Origin: Planctomycetota bacterium
GTDB lineage: Bacteria; Planctomycetota; Planctomycetia; Pirellulales; Pirellulaceae
Direction of reading: 5' to 3'
Assembly (NCBI GenBank): GCA_026692905.1
Contig: JAPLNL010000092.1
Location: 1 to 64,000, forward strand
Length of the DNA stretch: 64,000 nt
Numbering within the stretch: position 1 is the first letter of the stretch; each line of letters begins with the position of its first letter. Both the position numbers and the translations under genes were made by a program. Shown piece by piece: positions 52,212 through 60,445 of the stretch. The notes under the pieces were generated by a model. The model saw only the letters and a list, made by a program, of their open reading frames with translations. It was not told where the DNA came from and ran no database searches.

Positions 52212-54015
52212 CATCGAGTTGTTTCACCAAATCGCCGAATTGAATCAGTGCGACTTCGACGGGCTCCGGCTTTGTCATGTCCACTCCAGCTCCCTTGAGC
52301 AAATCGAGTGGGTCTTTTGAGCAACCGCCCTTAAGAAAGCTCAGGTACGCATCCAGTTCTTCTTTGCCTCCCTCGAGCACACGTTTGGAGAGTGCAATCG
52401 CGGCGGACAAGCCGGTCGCATACTTGTAAACGTAAAAAGCCCTGTAAAAATGCGGGATCCGGAAGCATTCCAGCGACAGCTCTTCGTCGATGACGAACTC
52501 TGGGCCAAAGTAGGCGCGAAGCAGTTCTGCGTAAATCGCCTTGAAGCTGGCTACAGTGAGCGGTTCTCCATTTTCTGCCATGTCGTGCGTGATCTTCTCA
52601 AATTCTGCGAACATGGTTTGTCGCACGATTGTGGCTCGAATACTATCAATTTCGTGATTGAGGATGGCTGCCTTTTCTTCTTTGGTCTTGGCGTTTTTGA
52701 CCATGTAATGAGCGAGCAATTGCTCATTAAAGGTGCTCGCTACCTCGGCGACGAAAATGGTGTAGTTGTAATACTGGAACGGTTGATTGGCGGCAGAATA
52801 GAAGCTGTGCATCGAATGCCCGGCTTCATGCGTCAATGTAAAGACGTCATTGAGTACGCTCGGTTTGAAATTCATCAGGATAAACGGATCGGCATCGTAG
52901 GTGCCGCAACTAAAGGCACCGCTCTGCTTGCCTTGATTGGGATAGCGATCGCTCCAGCGACCGCGAAGCCCCTTCTCAAGTGCTCGGCCGTATTCAGGCC
53001 CAAGCGGCTCTAATGACTTCAGGACGACCGAGACCGCCTCATCCCAGGTGTGATGCGATTGCTGCGCAGCCAACACCGGAACATAAGTGTCGTAATGGTG
53101 GATGTCAGCCAGCCCCATTTTGCGACGGCGCATGTCGAAGTAGCTGTGCACCTCTGGAAGCCGATTGCGAACCGCCGTGATCAAATTGTCATAGACGTTC
53201 AACGGAACATTGTCCGCGAACAACGAACTTTCTCTTGCGCTTTGATAATTCCTGGCCTTTGCATAATAGACGTCGCCATGAATGCTCCCGGCCAAGGTTG
53301 CCGACAAGGTGTTTTCGTGGGCTTGGAACTGTTTGTAGTACTGGTGAAAGGCTCGTTTGCGAACATCTCGATCGGGGGACAACAGGAAGGAACTGAACGA
53401 AGCGTTGGTCAGTTCGATCGAGTCGCCGTTTTCGTTGACCAATTCGCCGAACTTGAGATCGGCGTCGTTGAGTTGGCGAAATGCCTTACTGGCCGTTTGG
53501 GCCATTTCACCCTGCATGGCCAGCAGGTTCTCTTCGGGTTGGCTGAGAGTATGCTTTCGATACCGATTGATGCGTTCTAGGACCAGAGCGTATGGCTTCA
53601 GGCACTCCTCGGTCATCATGGCGGCCATGCGTTCGGCTGGTATCGAGAGGATTTCAGGACGGATGAAGCTGGCCGCTTGGCCGGCTTTGGTGGCTAGGTT
53701 TTGATAGCGAGCGACGAAACCTTGATAGTGACTATTCCCTTGATCTTCGGTTGTTTTGAGAAAAGCGTAGGTTCCTAGTCGCTCTCCTAGGCGGTCCAGT
53801 TTGACATCAAATGTCAAGCATTGAGCGAGCACTTCGGCGGATTCGCCAAGCCTGCCGGCGAACTGAGCAAAGCCCCCGATCTCCTTTTCGAATTCGGCCA
53901 TCACCTCTAGCCAAGAAGCGTCTGTTTGGAACAGACTGGCCAAGTCCCACGTGTCACCCTCGGGGACTTCGGAGCGTTTTGGATTGGATTTGGCGGTTTG
54001 GCTCGACGCGGTCAT
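52201..54015 (-). CDS. pepF: Oligoendopeptidase F (M3 family)
   Basis: PepF is a cytoplasmic zinc peptidase that cuts short peptides. The 604-residue protein is a full-length M3B member: WDLASLFQTDASW at the N-terminus and the zinc motif HEAGHSMHSFYS with the downstream Glu of FVAEVASTFNEQLL. The C-terminal region is KYATGLSAAIALSKRVLEGG and FLKGGCSKDPLDLLKGAGVD. I chose ATG 54015 (MTASSQT); an earlier in-frame start lies in repeat sequence. The stop codon and last codons are the template of the adjacent tandem array. Confidence 0.95.
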   Translation of the reverse strand: MTASSQTAKSNPKRSEVPEGDTWDLASLFQTDASWLEVMAEFEKEIGGFAQFAGRLGESAEVLAQCLTFDVKLDRLGERLGTYAFLKTTEDQGNSHYQGFVARYQNLATKAGQAASFIRPEILSIPAERMAAMMTEECLKPYALVLERINRYRKHTLSQPEENLLAMQGEMAQTASKAFRQLNDADLKFGELVNENGDSIELTNASFSSFLLSPDRDVRKRAFHQYYKQFQAHENTLSATLAGSIHGDVYYAKARNYQSARESSLFADNVPLNVYDNLITAVRNRLPEVHSYFDMRRRKMGLADIHHYDTYVPVLAAQQSHHTWDEAVSVVLKSLEPLGPEYGRALEKGLRGRWSDRYPNQGKQSGAFSCGTYDADPFILMNFKPSVLNDVFTLTHEAGHSMHSFYSAANQPFQYYNYTIFVAEVASTFNEQLLAHYMVKNAKTKEEKAAILNHEIDSIRATIVRQTMFAEFEKITHDMAENGEPLTVASFKAIYAELLRAYFGPEFVIDEELSLECFRIPHFYRAFYVYKYATGLSAAIALSKRVLEGGKEELDAYLSFLKGGCSKDPLDLLKGAGVDMTKPEPVEVALIQFGDLVKQLDELV

Positions 54016-54092
54016 GGCAATGGGTGGCTTTCGTTGGGAACTAGTTTGGCAGAATTCTCGTTGAACTGTTCGTTGTACGCGTACTCGCAGCC

Positions 54093-54328
54093 CTAGCACG
54101 ACGCGCAAGCTAGTGAAATCAAGGGTGGATTCACTAGCTTGCGCGTCGTGCTAAGTATTTGAACGACGGACTGTACCACTAGAGTACACGGATACGGTTT
54201 TTTTCGGCACCCCGAAATCCCTGTCAAAAATCGCGTAGAATCTGGGGAGAGACGAGCGGCGGAATGAAAATTACCGTAGCGGAATTCGTAAGAATTCCGA
54301 ACTGGCTGAATTCTTACGAATCCAGCGA
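54093..54328. repeat. Family B inverted pair and family E repeat
   Basis: At 54093-54153 one family B element and its inverted partner face each other around a spacer of about 15 bp. At 54276-54328 a diverged family E palindrome (GTAGCGGAATTCGTAAGAATTC and partner) lies just before nth. The 327-bp gap has no gene. Confidence 0.9.
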
Positions 54329-54342
54329 CGAATGGAACCAAG

Positions 54343-54993
54343 ATGCGAAAATCGGAACGTGCCCAGATTGTTCAAGCCCGACTGGAAAGTCTTTACCCAC
54401 ATACGCCAATCCCTTTGGACCACAAGGATACATACACCCTTTTGGTGTCGGTACTCCTCAGCGCTCAGTGCACGGATAAAATGGTCAATCGTGTGACCCC
54501 TTCACTCTGGGCTTTGGCTGACAATCCACATGACATGGCAAAGCAAACCGTTGAAAGTATTCGGGAAATCATCAAGCCCTGCGGACTGAGCCCTCAGAAG
54601 TCCAAAGCGATCAAGGAGTTGTCCGTGATTTTGGTTGAACAACACGCCGGCCATGTGCCCGAGTCCTTTGAGGAGCTTGAGTTACTGCCTGGCGTGGGAC
54701 ACAAAACGGCGTCTGTCGTCATGAGTCAGGGCTTTGGCCATCCAGCCTTTCCCGTCGACACACATATCCATCGACTCGCTCAACGATGGGGGCTTACCAA
54801 TGGCCGTTCGGTGGTGCAAACCGAAGCGGACCTGAAGAAGCTATTCGACGATTCGATCTGGAACAAACTCCATTTGCAGATCATTTTCTATGGCAGGGAG
54901 CACTGCACGGCTCGGGGTTGCGATGGAAACGTATGTGGCATCTGCACCGAACTTTTTCCAAACCGGAAGAAAGCCGTTTTGACGAAGAAATAG
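54343..54993 (+). CDS. nth: Endonuclease III (DNA glycosylase/AP lyase)
   Basis: Nth removes oxidised pyrimidines from DNA and cuts the abasic site. The 216-residue protein has the helix-hairpin-helix LLPGVGHKTASVV with catalytic Lys121 and the catalytic Asp139 (FPVDTHIHRLAQRWG). The iron-sulfur region has cysteines at 188, 193, 198 and 201 (C-X4-C-X4-C-X2-C) instead of C-X6-C-X2-C-X5-C. I recall similar C-terminal patterns in Chlamydia, so it may be a lineage form. It is followed by comF, 8 bp away. Confidence 0.93.
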   Translation: MRKSERAQIVQARLESLYPHTPIPLDHKDTYTLLVSVLLSAQCTDKMVNRVTPSLWALADNPHDMAKQTVESIREIIKPCGLSPQKSKAIKELSVILVEQHAGHVPESFEELELLPGVGHKTASVVMSQGFGHPAFPVDTHIHRLAQRWGLTNGRSVVQTEADLKKLFDDSIWNKLHLQIIFYGREHCTARGCDGNVCGICTELFPNRKKAVLTKK

Positions 54994-55001
54994 CATCGCC
55001 C

Positions 55002-55817
55002 ATGCAGAGTCAATCCATTCGGCCTCAGTCGCCTGAGTCCAAGCGTCCTAAACGTTGGTACCGACCTTTTGTCGACCTGGTGTATCCCCGCATTTGCGTA
55101 CTATGCGCCAAGCCTATTGTCGACTTGGACCTGGAATCGCTTTGTGTCCATTGCGAATCGCAAATCACTCCGACTACGGTGAGTTGCCTGCGGTGCAGTG
55201 CTCCATTGCCAGGTGCCGGCTTTACCAAGTCCGATGCGACTAAAAAGAAATGCTACTATTGCGAGCGACGCAAGTGGGCCTTTCGAAAAGCCTATTGCTA
55301 TACGGCCTATTCGGGGGCTGCTGCTCGGGTCGCCAGAAAAATCAAGCAACCTTCGTGTGAGCCTCTGGCGATTGAATTGGGAAATCGCGTGGGGCTATGG
55401 CTGCGGACGCTGGAGCACTTCGATGCGAAGCAATACGACTTTGTGGTCCCGATTCCGCAGCATTGGATTCGACGAGTGATGGTTCGATACAATCAGGCCG
55501 AAGTCCTGGCCGAAAATGTGGCTCGCGAATTGGAAATTCCGGTGCGTCGCAACTGGTTGTATCGAACGCGTTTGACGGACAAGCAGGGAACAAAGACCAT
55601 TGTCGAACGTCGGACGAGTGTAACGAATTCGTTTGGATGCAAGCGAGCCGGCGAGCTGAAATCGGCCAAAATTCTGATTGTGGATGATATCGTCACAAGC
55701 GGAGCAACGGCCCACGAAGCAGCGGCGGCTTTGCGAAAGTCAGGCGCTGCCCAAGTCGACATAGCAGCCTTTGCGCGTGGAGTCGGCAGTTTCAATCAAA
55801 AGATTGCTACGCATTGA
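55002..55817 (+). CDS. ComF family phosphoribosyltransferase-like protein
   Basis: ComF proteins help natural DNA uptake in some bacteria; many have unknown roles. The 271-residue protein has an N-terminal double zinc ribbon (CVLCAKP...CVHC and CLRCSAP...CYYC), AYSGAAARVARKIKQ, and the phosphoribosyltransferase loop ILIVDDIVTSGATAHEAAAAL. The start is ATG 55002, placed right after nth. A longer in-frame start at 54786 would lie inside nth and is rejected. Together with nth it forms a likely two-gene operon. Confidence 0.93.
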   Translation: MQSQSIRPQSPESKRPKRWYRPFVDLVYPRICVLCAKPIVDLDLESLCVHCESQITPTTVSCLRCSAPLPGAGFTKSDATKKKCYYCERRKWAFRKAYCYTAYSGAAARVARKIKQPSCEPLAIELGNRVGLWLRTLEHFDAKQYDFVVPIPQHWIRRVMVRYNQAEVLAENVARELEIPVRRNWLYRTRLTDKQGTKTIVERRTSVTNSFGCKRAGELKSAKILIVDDIVTSGATAHEAAAALRKSGAAQVDIAAFARGVGSFNQKIATH

Positions 55818-55848
55818 AGGCTCAGGCGAGCTTTGGGTTCCAATATAA

Positions 55849-56052
55849 CTAGCACGACGCGCGAGCTAGTGAATTGGTTCGCGATTCACTATCACGACGC
55901 GCAAGCTAGTGAATTAGTTCGCGATTCACTAGCACGACGCGCAAGCTAGTGAATTAGTTCGCGATTCACTAGCACGACGCGCAAGCGATTCACCAGCACG
56001 ACGCGCAAGCTAGTGAATTAGTTCGCGATTCACTAGCTTGCGCGTCGTGCTA
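55849..56052. repeat. Family B tandem cluster
   Basis: A 40-bp unit (TAGCACGACGCGCAAGCTAG plus TGAATTAGTTCGCGATTCAC) repeats about five times, with one shortened copy. It ends in an inverted family B element at 56029-56052. It lies downstream of comF. Confidence 0.95.
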
Positions 56053-56074
56053 GGGTAGTTTTCATGATGGCGCA

Positions 56075-56263
56075 TTACGTCACAGAAAACAGATCCGTCA
56101 AATCCAATTTGGCTGATGATAAGCATGTTGGCGAAAGAAACTGCGGAGCGACGGCGATCTCGATTTTTTGGTACGTTTTACCATCCCTTTCTGAAGGGAC
56201 ATGGATGCGCGACGAGGGCACGTCGACGACCCAATACTCTTGAACACAATTCTTTGATTCAAT
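56075..56263 (-). pseudogene. Truncated Uma2-family (PD-(D/E)XK-like) nuclease remnant
   Basis: The minus strand is open for 62 codons before TAA at 56075-56077 and reads CVQEYWVVDVPSSRIHVPSE, then GKTYQKIEIAVAPQFLSP and LDLTDLF. This matches the C-terminal part of Uma2/DUF820 proteins (EYWIVD, then LSP and LDLxDLF). The remaining part of the domain, including the upstream active-site region, is missing; the sequence upstream belongs to the FabZ-like gene. No start codon or ribosome-binding site is present. Confidence 0.7.
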
Positions 56264-56772
56264 CAGGCTTTTGAGGTCAAGTACTCAACGGGAATCGGAA
56301 TCCCTTTTAAAACCCCTTCGACGACGATGTTTCGTTTGACTATCCCCTGGAACCGGCAGACGATCAGACGGGGCTTGCGAACCTTTAGAAGCTCGCACAT
56401 GACAATGAGTCGATCCCCTGGTACAACGGGATCTCGGAAACGAACATCTTCAAGGCCGCCGAAGCCGACCATGGAATTGCCGAGCAATTCGTATTTATGG
56501 GAGCAGTAGCAGCATACTTGCGCTACCGCCTCGAGCATGACGATCCCGGGCATGAGCGGCATGCCTGGCATGTGGCCTCGCACCCAAAACTCTTGATCCG
56601 TGATGTCTTTGTAACCGACACACGCAACCCGAACCGGGTCCTCATAGACAATTGCCGTCAGCTGTTCCATTTCGAAACGCTGAGGATTGTATTTTCTTAT
56701 TTGCTCGATGTCCGCGACAACGTTGTCGAAGTCGATCGTATCTGGATCGATGATGAAGTCTTTAGTGACCAC
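56263..56772 (-). CDS. FabZ-like 3-hydroxyacyl-ACP dehydratase
   Basis: FabZ-type enzymes dehydrate 3-hydroxyacyl-ACP during fatty acid synthesis. The 169-residue protein has the hot-dog fold motif RGHMPGMPLMPGIVMLEAVAQ with catalytic His67 and Glu81, and VRFRDPVVPGDRLIVMCELL at the typical place. It is a little longer than E. coli FabZ because of about 25 extra N-terminal residues. The start is GTG 56772 with GGAG at good spacing. It ends at the edge of the Uma2 remnant. Confidence 0.93.
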   Translation of the reverse strand: MVTKDFIIDPDTIDFDNVVADIEQIRKYNPQRFEMEQLTAIVYEDPVRVACVGYKDITDQEFWVRGHMPGMPLMPGIVMLEAVAQVCCYCSHKYELLGNSMVGFGGLEDVRFRDPVVPGDRLIVMCELLKVRKPRLIVCRFQGIVKRNIVVEGVLKGIPIPVEYLTSKA

Positions 56773-56847
56773 AGAAGGACTCCGATAAACCCCACTCGTG
56801 CGGTGACGAGTGGCTCGCTAAAAGCTCTTTAAGGAAACAAACAAGCC

Positions 56848-56946
56848 TTAGGTGCGAACTTTTCTTCGCTTGGACTTTCGAGCCTTGCTATTGGCTGCAC
56901 GCTGTCCGTGATTAGCCTTCTTTAGTTTCCGGTGAGGTTTTGTCAT
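56848..56946 (-). CDS. Unannotated 32-residue basic protein
   Basis: ATG 56946 opens a frame starting MTKPHRKLKKANHGQRAANS, ending KSKRRKVRT. AGGA lies a few nt before the ATG. Thirteen of 32 residues are Lys or Arg, so it should bind RNA or ribosomes, like tiny ribosomal proteins such as Thx, bL36 or bL34; it has no zinc motif and is not clearly any of these. It lies just upstream of, and on the same strand as, the FabZ-like gene. I think similar proteins occur in planctomycetes, but I cannot verify that. Confidence 0.6.
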   Translation of the reverse strand: MTKPHRKLKKANHGQRAANSKARKSKRRKVRT

Positions 56947-57175
56947 GATCCTGGGAGTTTTGAAAGGGTAAGGGCTGGGTTTCCCGAAACTGGAATTGCA
57001 ACGGGACGGTTAGAATACCAAGAAAGTCAGCCCGTGCAAAGGCAATTTTGACTTGCCGTATAGTGGCATGCAGGCATACTATACTCTTGAAACGGTAACT
57101 AACGCTACGAAGCCTATTCGTCTGGAACTGGATTCGTACTTCAATTTATTCGCACTTTGGTTTTGGAGTCAGAAG

Positions 57176-57505
57176 ATGGCAGTGATGGTATCAGAAGAGG
57201 CTGCTTTGGAACTCAAGCGAGCTCATTCCGAAAGCAATCTCACCGAGGACACATTTGTTCGAGTTGGTGTATTGGCCGGCGGTTGTGCAGGTTTTGAGTA
57301 TTCTTTGAGCTTCGACGACAAGTTTGACGAGCAAAAAGACAGCCAATACGATCAACATGGCGTGAAAGTTGTCGTCGACAAAAAGAGCGCTCTGTTGCTC
57401 GACGGCGCCGTGATTGGCTGGCACAAGAGCTTGGAGCGACAAGGATTCACGTTTGAAAATCCCAACGCAACCAAGTCCTGCGGCTGCGGAAAATCGTTCC
57501 AGTAA
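57176..57505 (+). CDS. IscA/HesB-type iron-sulfur assembly protein
   Basis: A-type carriers move Fe-S clusters to target enzymes. The 109-residue protein has SEEAALELKR at the start, VRVGVLAGGCAGFEYSLSFD with the first Cys and the C-terminal SCGCGKSF with the other two, the family's three-cysteine set. I chose ATG 57176; the in-frame start at 57053 adds 41 residues not seen in this family. A strong terminator follows 30 bp after the stop. Confidence 0.93.
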   Translation: MAVMVSEEAALELKRAHSESNLTEDTFVRVGVLAGGCAGFEYSLSFDDKFDEQKDSQYDQHGVKVVVDKKSALLLDGAVIGWHKSLERQGFTFENPNATKSCGCGKSFQ

Positions 57506-57534
57506 GAAAAGGTAAAAAGTCGGAAAGACGGTTA

Positions 57535-57566
57535 GGATTCAGCATTTGGCTGAATCCTTTTTTTTT
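57535..57566 (+). terminator. Rho-independent terminator of the IscA-like gene
   Basis: GGATTCAG and CTGAATCC pair perfectly around CATTTGG and are followed by nine T. Confidence 0.93.
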
Positions 57567-57589
57567 GACTTTTCGTTTTTGGATTTTTT

Positions 57590-57668
57590 TGCCACGAAAA
57601 ATCACAAAACGCACAAAAAAGTGCAGTTCTCGTTTTGTGGATTTTGTGTCTTTTTGTGGCGAAAAAAT
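57590..57668. repeat. AT-rich imperfect inverted repeat
   Basis: GCCACGAAAAATCACAAAACGC and the later TTTTGTGTCTTTTTGTGGCG are roughly complementary. I recall similar GCCACGAAAAACAC-type repeats from other genomes. No gene is visible between 57506 and 57886. Confidence 0.65.
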
Positions 57669-57762
57669 TGCGATGCTGGCTTAACGCACGTAGAACCAAA
57701 CAAGAAGACAACCCCGATAGAGCTAGTGAAAGTCAAAACGATTCAAACTCGCTTTGATGCCC

Positions 57763-57862
57763 TAGCACGCCGCGCAAGCTAGTGAACTGGCCTTGACGCC
57801 TTAGCACGACGCGCAAGCTAGTGAACTGGACAGTAAATTCACTAGCTTGCGCGTCGTGCTAG
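57763..57862. repeat. Family B elements, two direct and one inverted
   Basis: TAGCACGCCGCGCAAGCTAG and TAGCACGACGCGCAAGCTAG lie in tandem, followed by an inverted copy ending at 57862, just before the end of mscL. Confidence 0.93.
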
Positions 57863-57886
57863 ATACTTGGGACCCTGCCGGTCGCT

Positions 57887-58384
57887 TTAGTCAGCGCGTC
57901 GCGGAGTACTCTTTGCCAACGAGTCGCGGATTTCTCGCAAGAGGACGACGTCTTCTGGGGTTGGTGCAGGAGCGGCCGGAGTTTCTTCCTTCTTCTTCTG
58001 AAGCGAATTCATCAGTCGGACCATCATGAAAATGGCGAACGCAACGATGAGGAAATCAAGCGTGGTTTGTAGGAACGGACCGTATTTCAATAGGTCGGGA
58101 TCCGTTGATTCGATGATTGCTTTTCCTGCGCTATCCAGGACTGGAGCGCCGTTTTCCATCTTAGGAAGGTCAATTTTCGAGCCGAAAAGGTGCGAGTATT
58201 TGAGCGACAGGCTGTTGAAGTTGGCTCCTGACTTGGCCGTCAACAGGTTCAAAGGGGGCATTACAATGTCATTTACCAAAGAACTGACAATCTTTCCAAA
58301 CGCTCCACCGATCACCACTCCAACCGCGAGGTCGATAACATTGCCCCGCATTGCGAACGCTTTAAACTCTTGTAGCAAACCCAT
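57887..58384 (-). CDS. mscL: Large-conductance mechanosensitive channel MscL
   Basis: MscL opens under membrane tension to release solutes in osmotic downshock. The 165-residue protein starts [22 protein letters not shown], the family signature, followed by [22 protein letters not shown] (first membrane helix), a periplasmic loop longer than in E. coli (136 residues), and a second helix ([17 protein letters not shown]). The C-terminal cytoplasmic bundle has [11 protein letters not shown] and [19 protein letters not shown] lies before ATG 58384. Confidence 0.97.
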   Translation of the reverse strand: MGLLQEFKAFAMRGNVIDLAVGVVIGGAFGKIVSSLVNDIVMPPLNLLTAKSGANFNSLSLKYSHLFGSKIDLPKMENGAPVLDSAGKAIIESTDPDLLKYGPFLQTTLDFLIVAFAIFMMVRLMNSLQKKKEETPAAPAPTPEDVVLLREIRDSLAKSTPRRAD

Positions 58385-58546
58385 AACTTCTTCTCCAGAC
58401 TCCTAAACGAAAATTGAATCACGACTATGAATGCGTGCCTTGAAGTTTGATAGCTTTGTTATGCCTACTTGCATAGCGGTGCCGTAACAAATTCGTCCAA
58501 AATCTACCCAAACTACGAAGAGCCCCTAGCTACTCTTGTTACAACC

Positions 58547-58576
58547 CATAGGCTTTTTGTATGCAATAAGCCTATG
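58547..58576 (+). promoter_or_regulatory. Hairpin covering the start of the TPR gene
   Basis: CATAGGCTT and AAGCCTATG pair around a 12-nt loop. The right arm ends with ATG 58574, and the next in-frame ATG at 58580 follows four bases later. No Shine-Dalgarno sequence is visible, so the hairpin may control access of ribosomes to this operon. Confidence 0.55.
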
Positions 58577-58579
58577 TTT

Positions 58580-60445
58580 ATGAAGAAAAACACCCTGTGC
58601 CTGGCTGTTGCGTTTGTGTTGATAACCACATGCGTCGGTTTTCCACAACAGCCTCAATCCAACTCGCTCTTAGCCCTCTACCAGAGTGCTAGGAGAGCGT
58701 ATACCGACCGCAATTTTCAAAAGTCCGCCGAGCAGTTTCACGCCGTCGCTGAGCAATGTCCTGGTACCGAACTAGCCATTCAATGCGAATATTTTGCTGT
58801 CATGTCAGAATGGGCCACGGACCCTTGCGATGGCTGTGCTAGCAAACTTTCCAGTTGGCTCGCCAAAGCAAAGAAGTTTCAAGACGAAGCAATTGCAACC
58901 GGGAGGTCCTTCGATGCCAAACAGCTCTTCAAATGGACGGACAACGCCGAACTCGTTCACGCCAAATGGGACCGGCAGAAACAACGCTTTGAACTCGCCG
59001 AACAACGCCTGAAAAAGCACCTAGGATTTGGCAAAGTCAATGCGGTGGAGGGAGCGGAATCTACCAGTTCGAAAACGAATCCGATCGCGTGGATGGAACT
59101 CGGTTCGCTCATGCTCGAACAACGACAAGATTACGCTGGCGCTCGAACTTGCTTTGACAAGGCAGTGCAGGGCACGAAAGAATCCGAGTCGACCCACTGC
59201 CAAGCACTAATGGGTTGTGCGGTAACCTGTTGGTATGACAAGCAATACGCTGAAGCTCGAGCGTTCCTCGACCGACTTTCCGATCAGAAGCTCGACGATG
59301 ATCTCACGCTTCAAAGTCAATTGCTCAAAGTTAAGGTCGCAAAAGCCCTCGGCGAAACCGTGGACGTGGTCGAAACGCTCTCGCCTTTGATTCGCATCGC
59401 CCTCGCTAGCAATCCACCAGCGGCGACTCTTTACGAGCTCGCTATGGCCCTCATTGAGTCGGGTGACAAATCGAATTCGAACGAGATTTTGTTGCAACTC
59501 GTTCATCGTTTTCCCGAGAGTCCGATCTCGATTGAAGCCCGAGTGCGGCTTGCTCAAAACGCTACGGAGAAGAAAGCTTGGAAAGAAGCGGCTGATTGGT
59601 CCGGCCAAGCGCTGGACATGGGCTGCAACAAAGAGCTCCATCCCTATGCGTGCTGGATACGCGGGCAAGCGCGATTTGAACTTGGGGCGTTCGAAGACGC
59701 CAAAGCGGACTTGGAAGCGGCCGTTAGCAATCCGTCGGGAAATATCCAGCTTGACGTGAGCGTCCGATTCCAATTGGCGGAGACGCTTTATCATCTACAG
59801 CGCTGGCCCGAAGCCGACACGCAATGGAAATGGCTGATTCAACTCGCGGACGCAAGCGACGCTAATGATGCTAGCAACGAAGGCAACGCTAGCAAGCCAG
59901 AGTGGTACTCAGTGGTCCTACTTAGGACGGCAGAATTGCTAGCGTTGCGAAAAGAGTGGGATGATGCCGAAAAAATCGTTTTGAGGATTCGTAACGATTT
60001 TCCCAAATGTAACCGCGCCTGCGAAGTCGATTACCTTTTAGCTAGATGTTTGCTCTCTAAGGCCGACTTCGATGCTGCGCGACAAGCGCTTACGTCGATT
60101 ACACAGCGAACACGGCCGACCTCCGACGAGTTGGCGGCACGTGGGCACTGGATGACTGGCGAAACGTACTTGATGCAACGCAGGTACTCAGATGCGTTGG
60201 CTGCATACCGCGAAGTGTTGCAGTTGCCAAAACAAGAGTATTGGATATGCGCGTCCCTGATGCAAATTGCAGAATGCTGTGAAGCATTGCGAGATCCGCA
60301 AGGTTCCAAGGATGCGTACGAAACCATTATCAACAACTACAGTCAGAGTCCGTTTGTTTCGATCGCCAAGGAACGACTGGACAAAATCAAGTCGATTTCA
60401 GTCGCCAATCAACCACCAAACGTACCCTCAGGAACCAAGCGATGA
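58580..60445 (+). CDS. Secreted TPR protein heading an ExbB/ExbD operon
   Basis: The 621-residue protein has a signal peptide (MKKNTLCLAVAFVLITTCVGF) and many TPR-like helical repeats through its length, such as RAYTDRNFQKSAEQFHAVAEQ, QDYAGARTCFDKAVQ, GAFEDAKADLEAAV and RRYSDALAAYREVLQL. It thus acts in the periplasm, probably as a protein-binding scaffold (YbgF/CpoB-like in layout, though much longer). ATG 58574, two codons earlier, is an alternative start. Its stop overlaps the ExbB start by ATGA. Confidence 0.9.
   Translation: MKKNTLCLAVAFVLITTCVGFPQQPQSNSLLALYQSARRAYTDRNFQKSAEQFHAVAEQCPGTELAIQCEYFAVMSEWATDPCDGCASKLSSWLAKAKKFQDEAIATGRSFDAKQLFKWTDNAELVHAKWDRQKQRFELAEQRLKKHLGFGKVNAVEGAESTSSKTNPIAWMELGSLMLEQRQDYAGARTCFDKAVQGTKESESTHCQALMGCAVTCWYDKQYAEARAFLDRLSDQKLDDDLTLQSQLLKVKVAKALGETVDVVETLSPLIRIALASNPPAATLYELAMALIESGDKSNSNEILLQLVHRFPESPISIEARVRLAQNATEKKAWKEAADWSGQALDMGCNKELHPYACWIRGQARFELGAFEDAKADLEAAVSNPSGNIQLDVSVRFQLAETLYHLQRWPEADTQWKWLIQLADASDANDASNEGNASKPEWYSVVLLRTAELLALRKEWDDAEKIVLRIRNDFPKCNRACEVDYLLARCLLSKADFDAARQALTSITQRTRPTSDELAARGHWMTGETYLMQRRYSDALAAYREVLQLPKQEYWICASLMQIAECCEALRDPQGSKDAYETIINNYSQSPFVSIAKERLDKIKSISVANQPPNVPSGTKR

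Noticed and set aside
54786-55001. N-terminal extension of the ComF-like protein
   Set aside because: It lies inside nth in another frame; the ATG at 55002 gives a standard ComF start.
57546-57782. A 78-codon frame after the IscA-like gene
   Set aside because: It starts in the terminator U-tract and runs through AT-rich and family B repeats.
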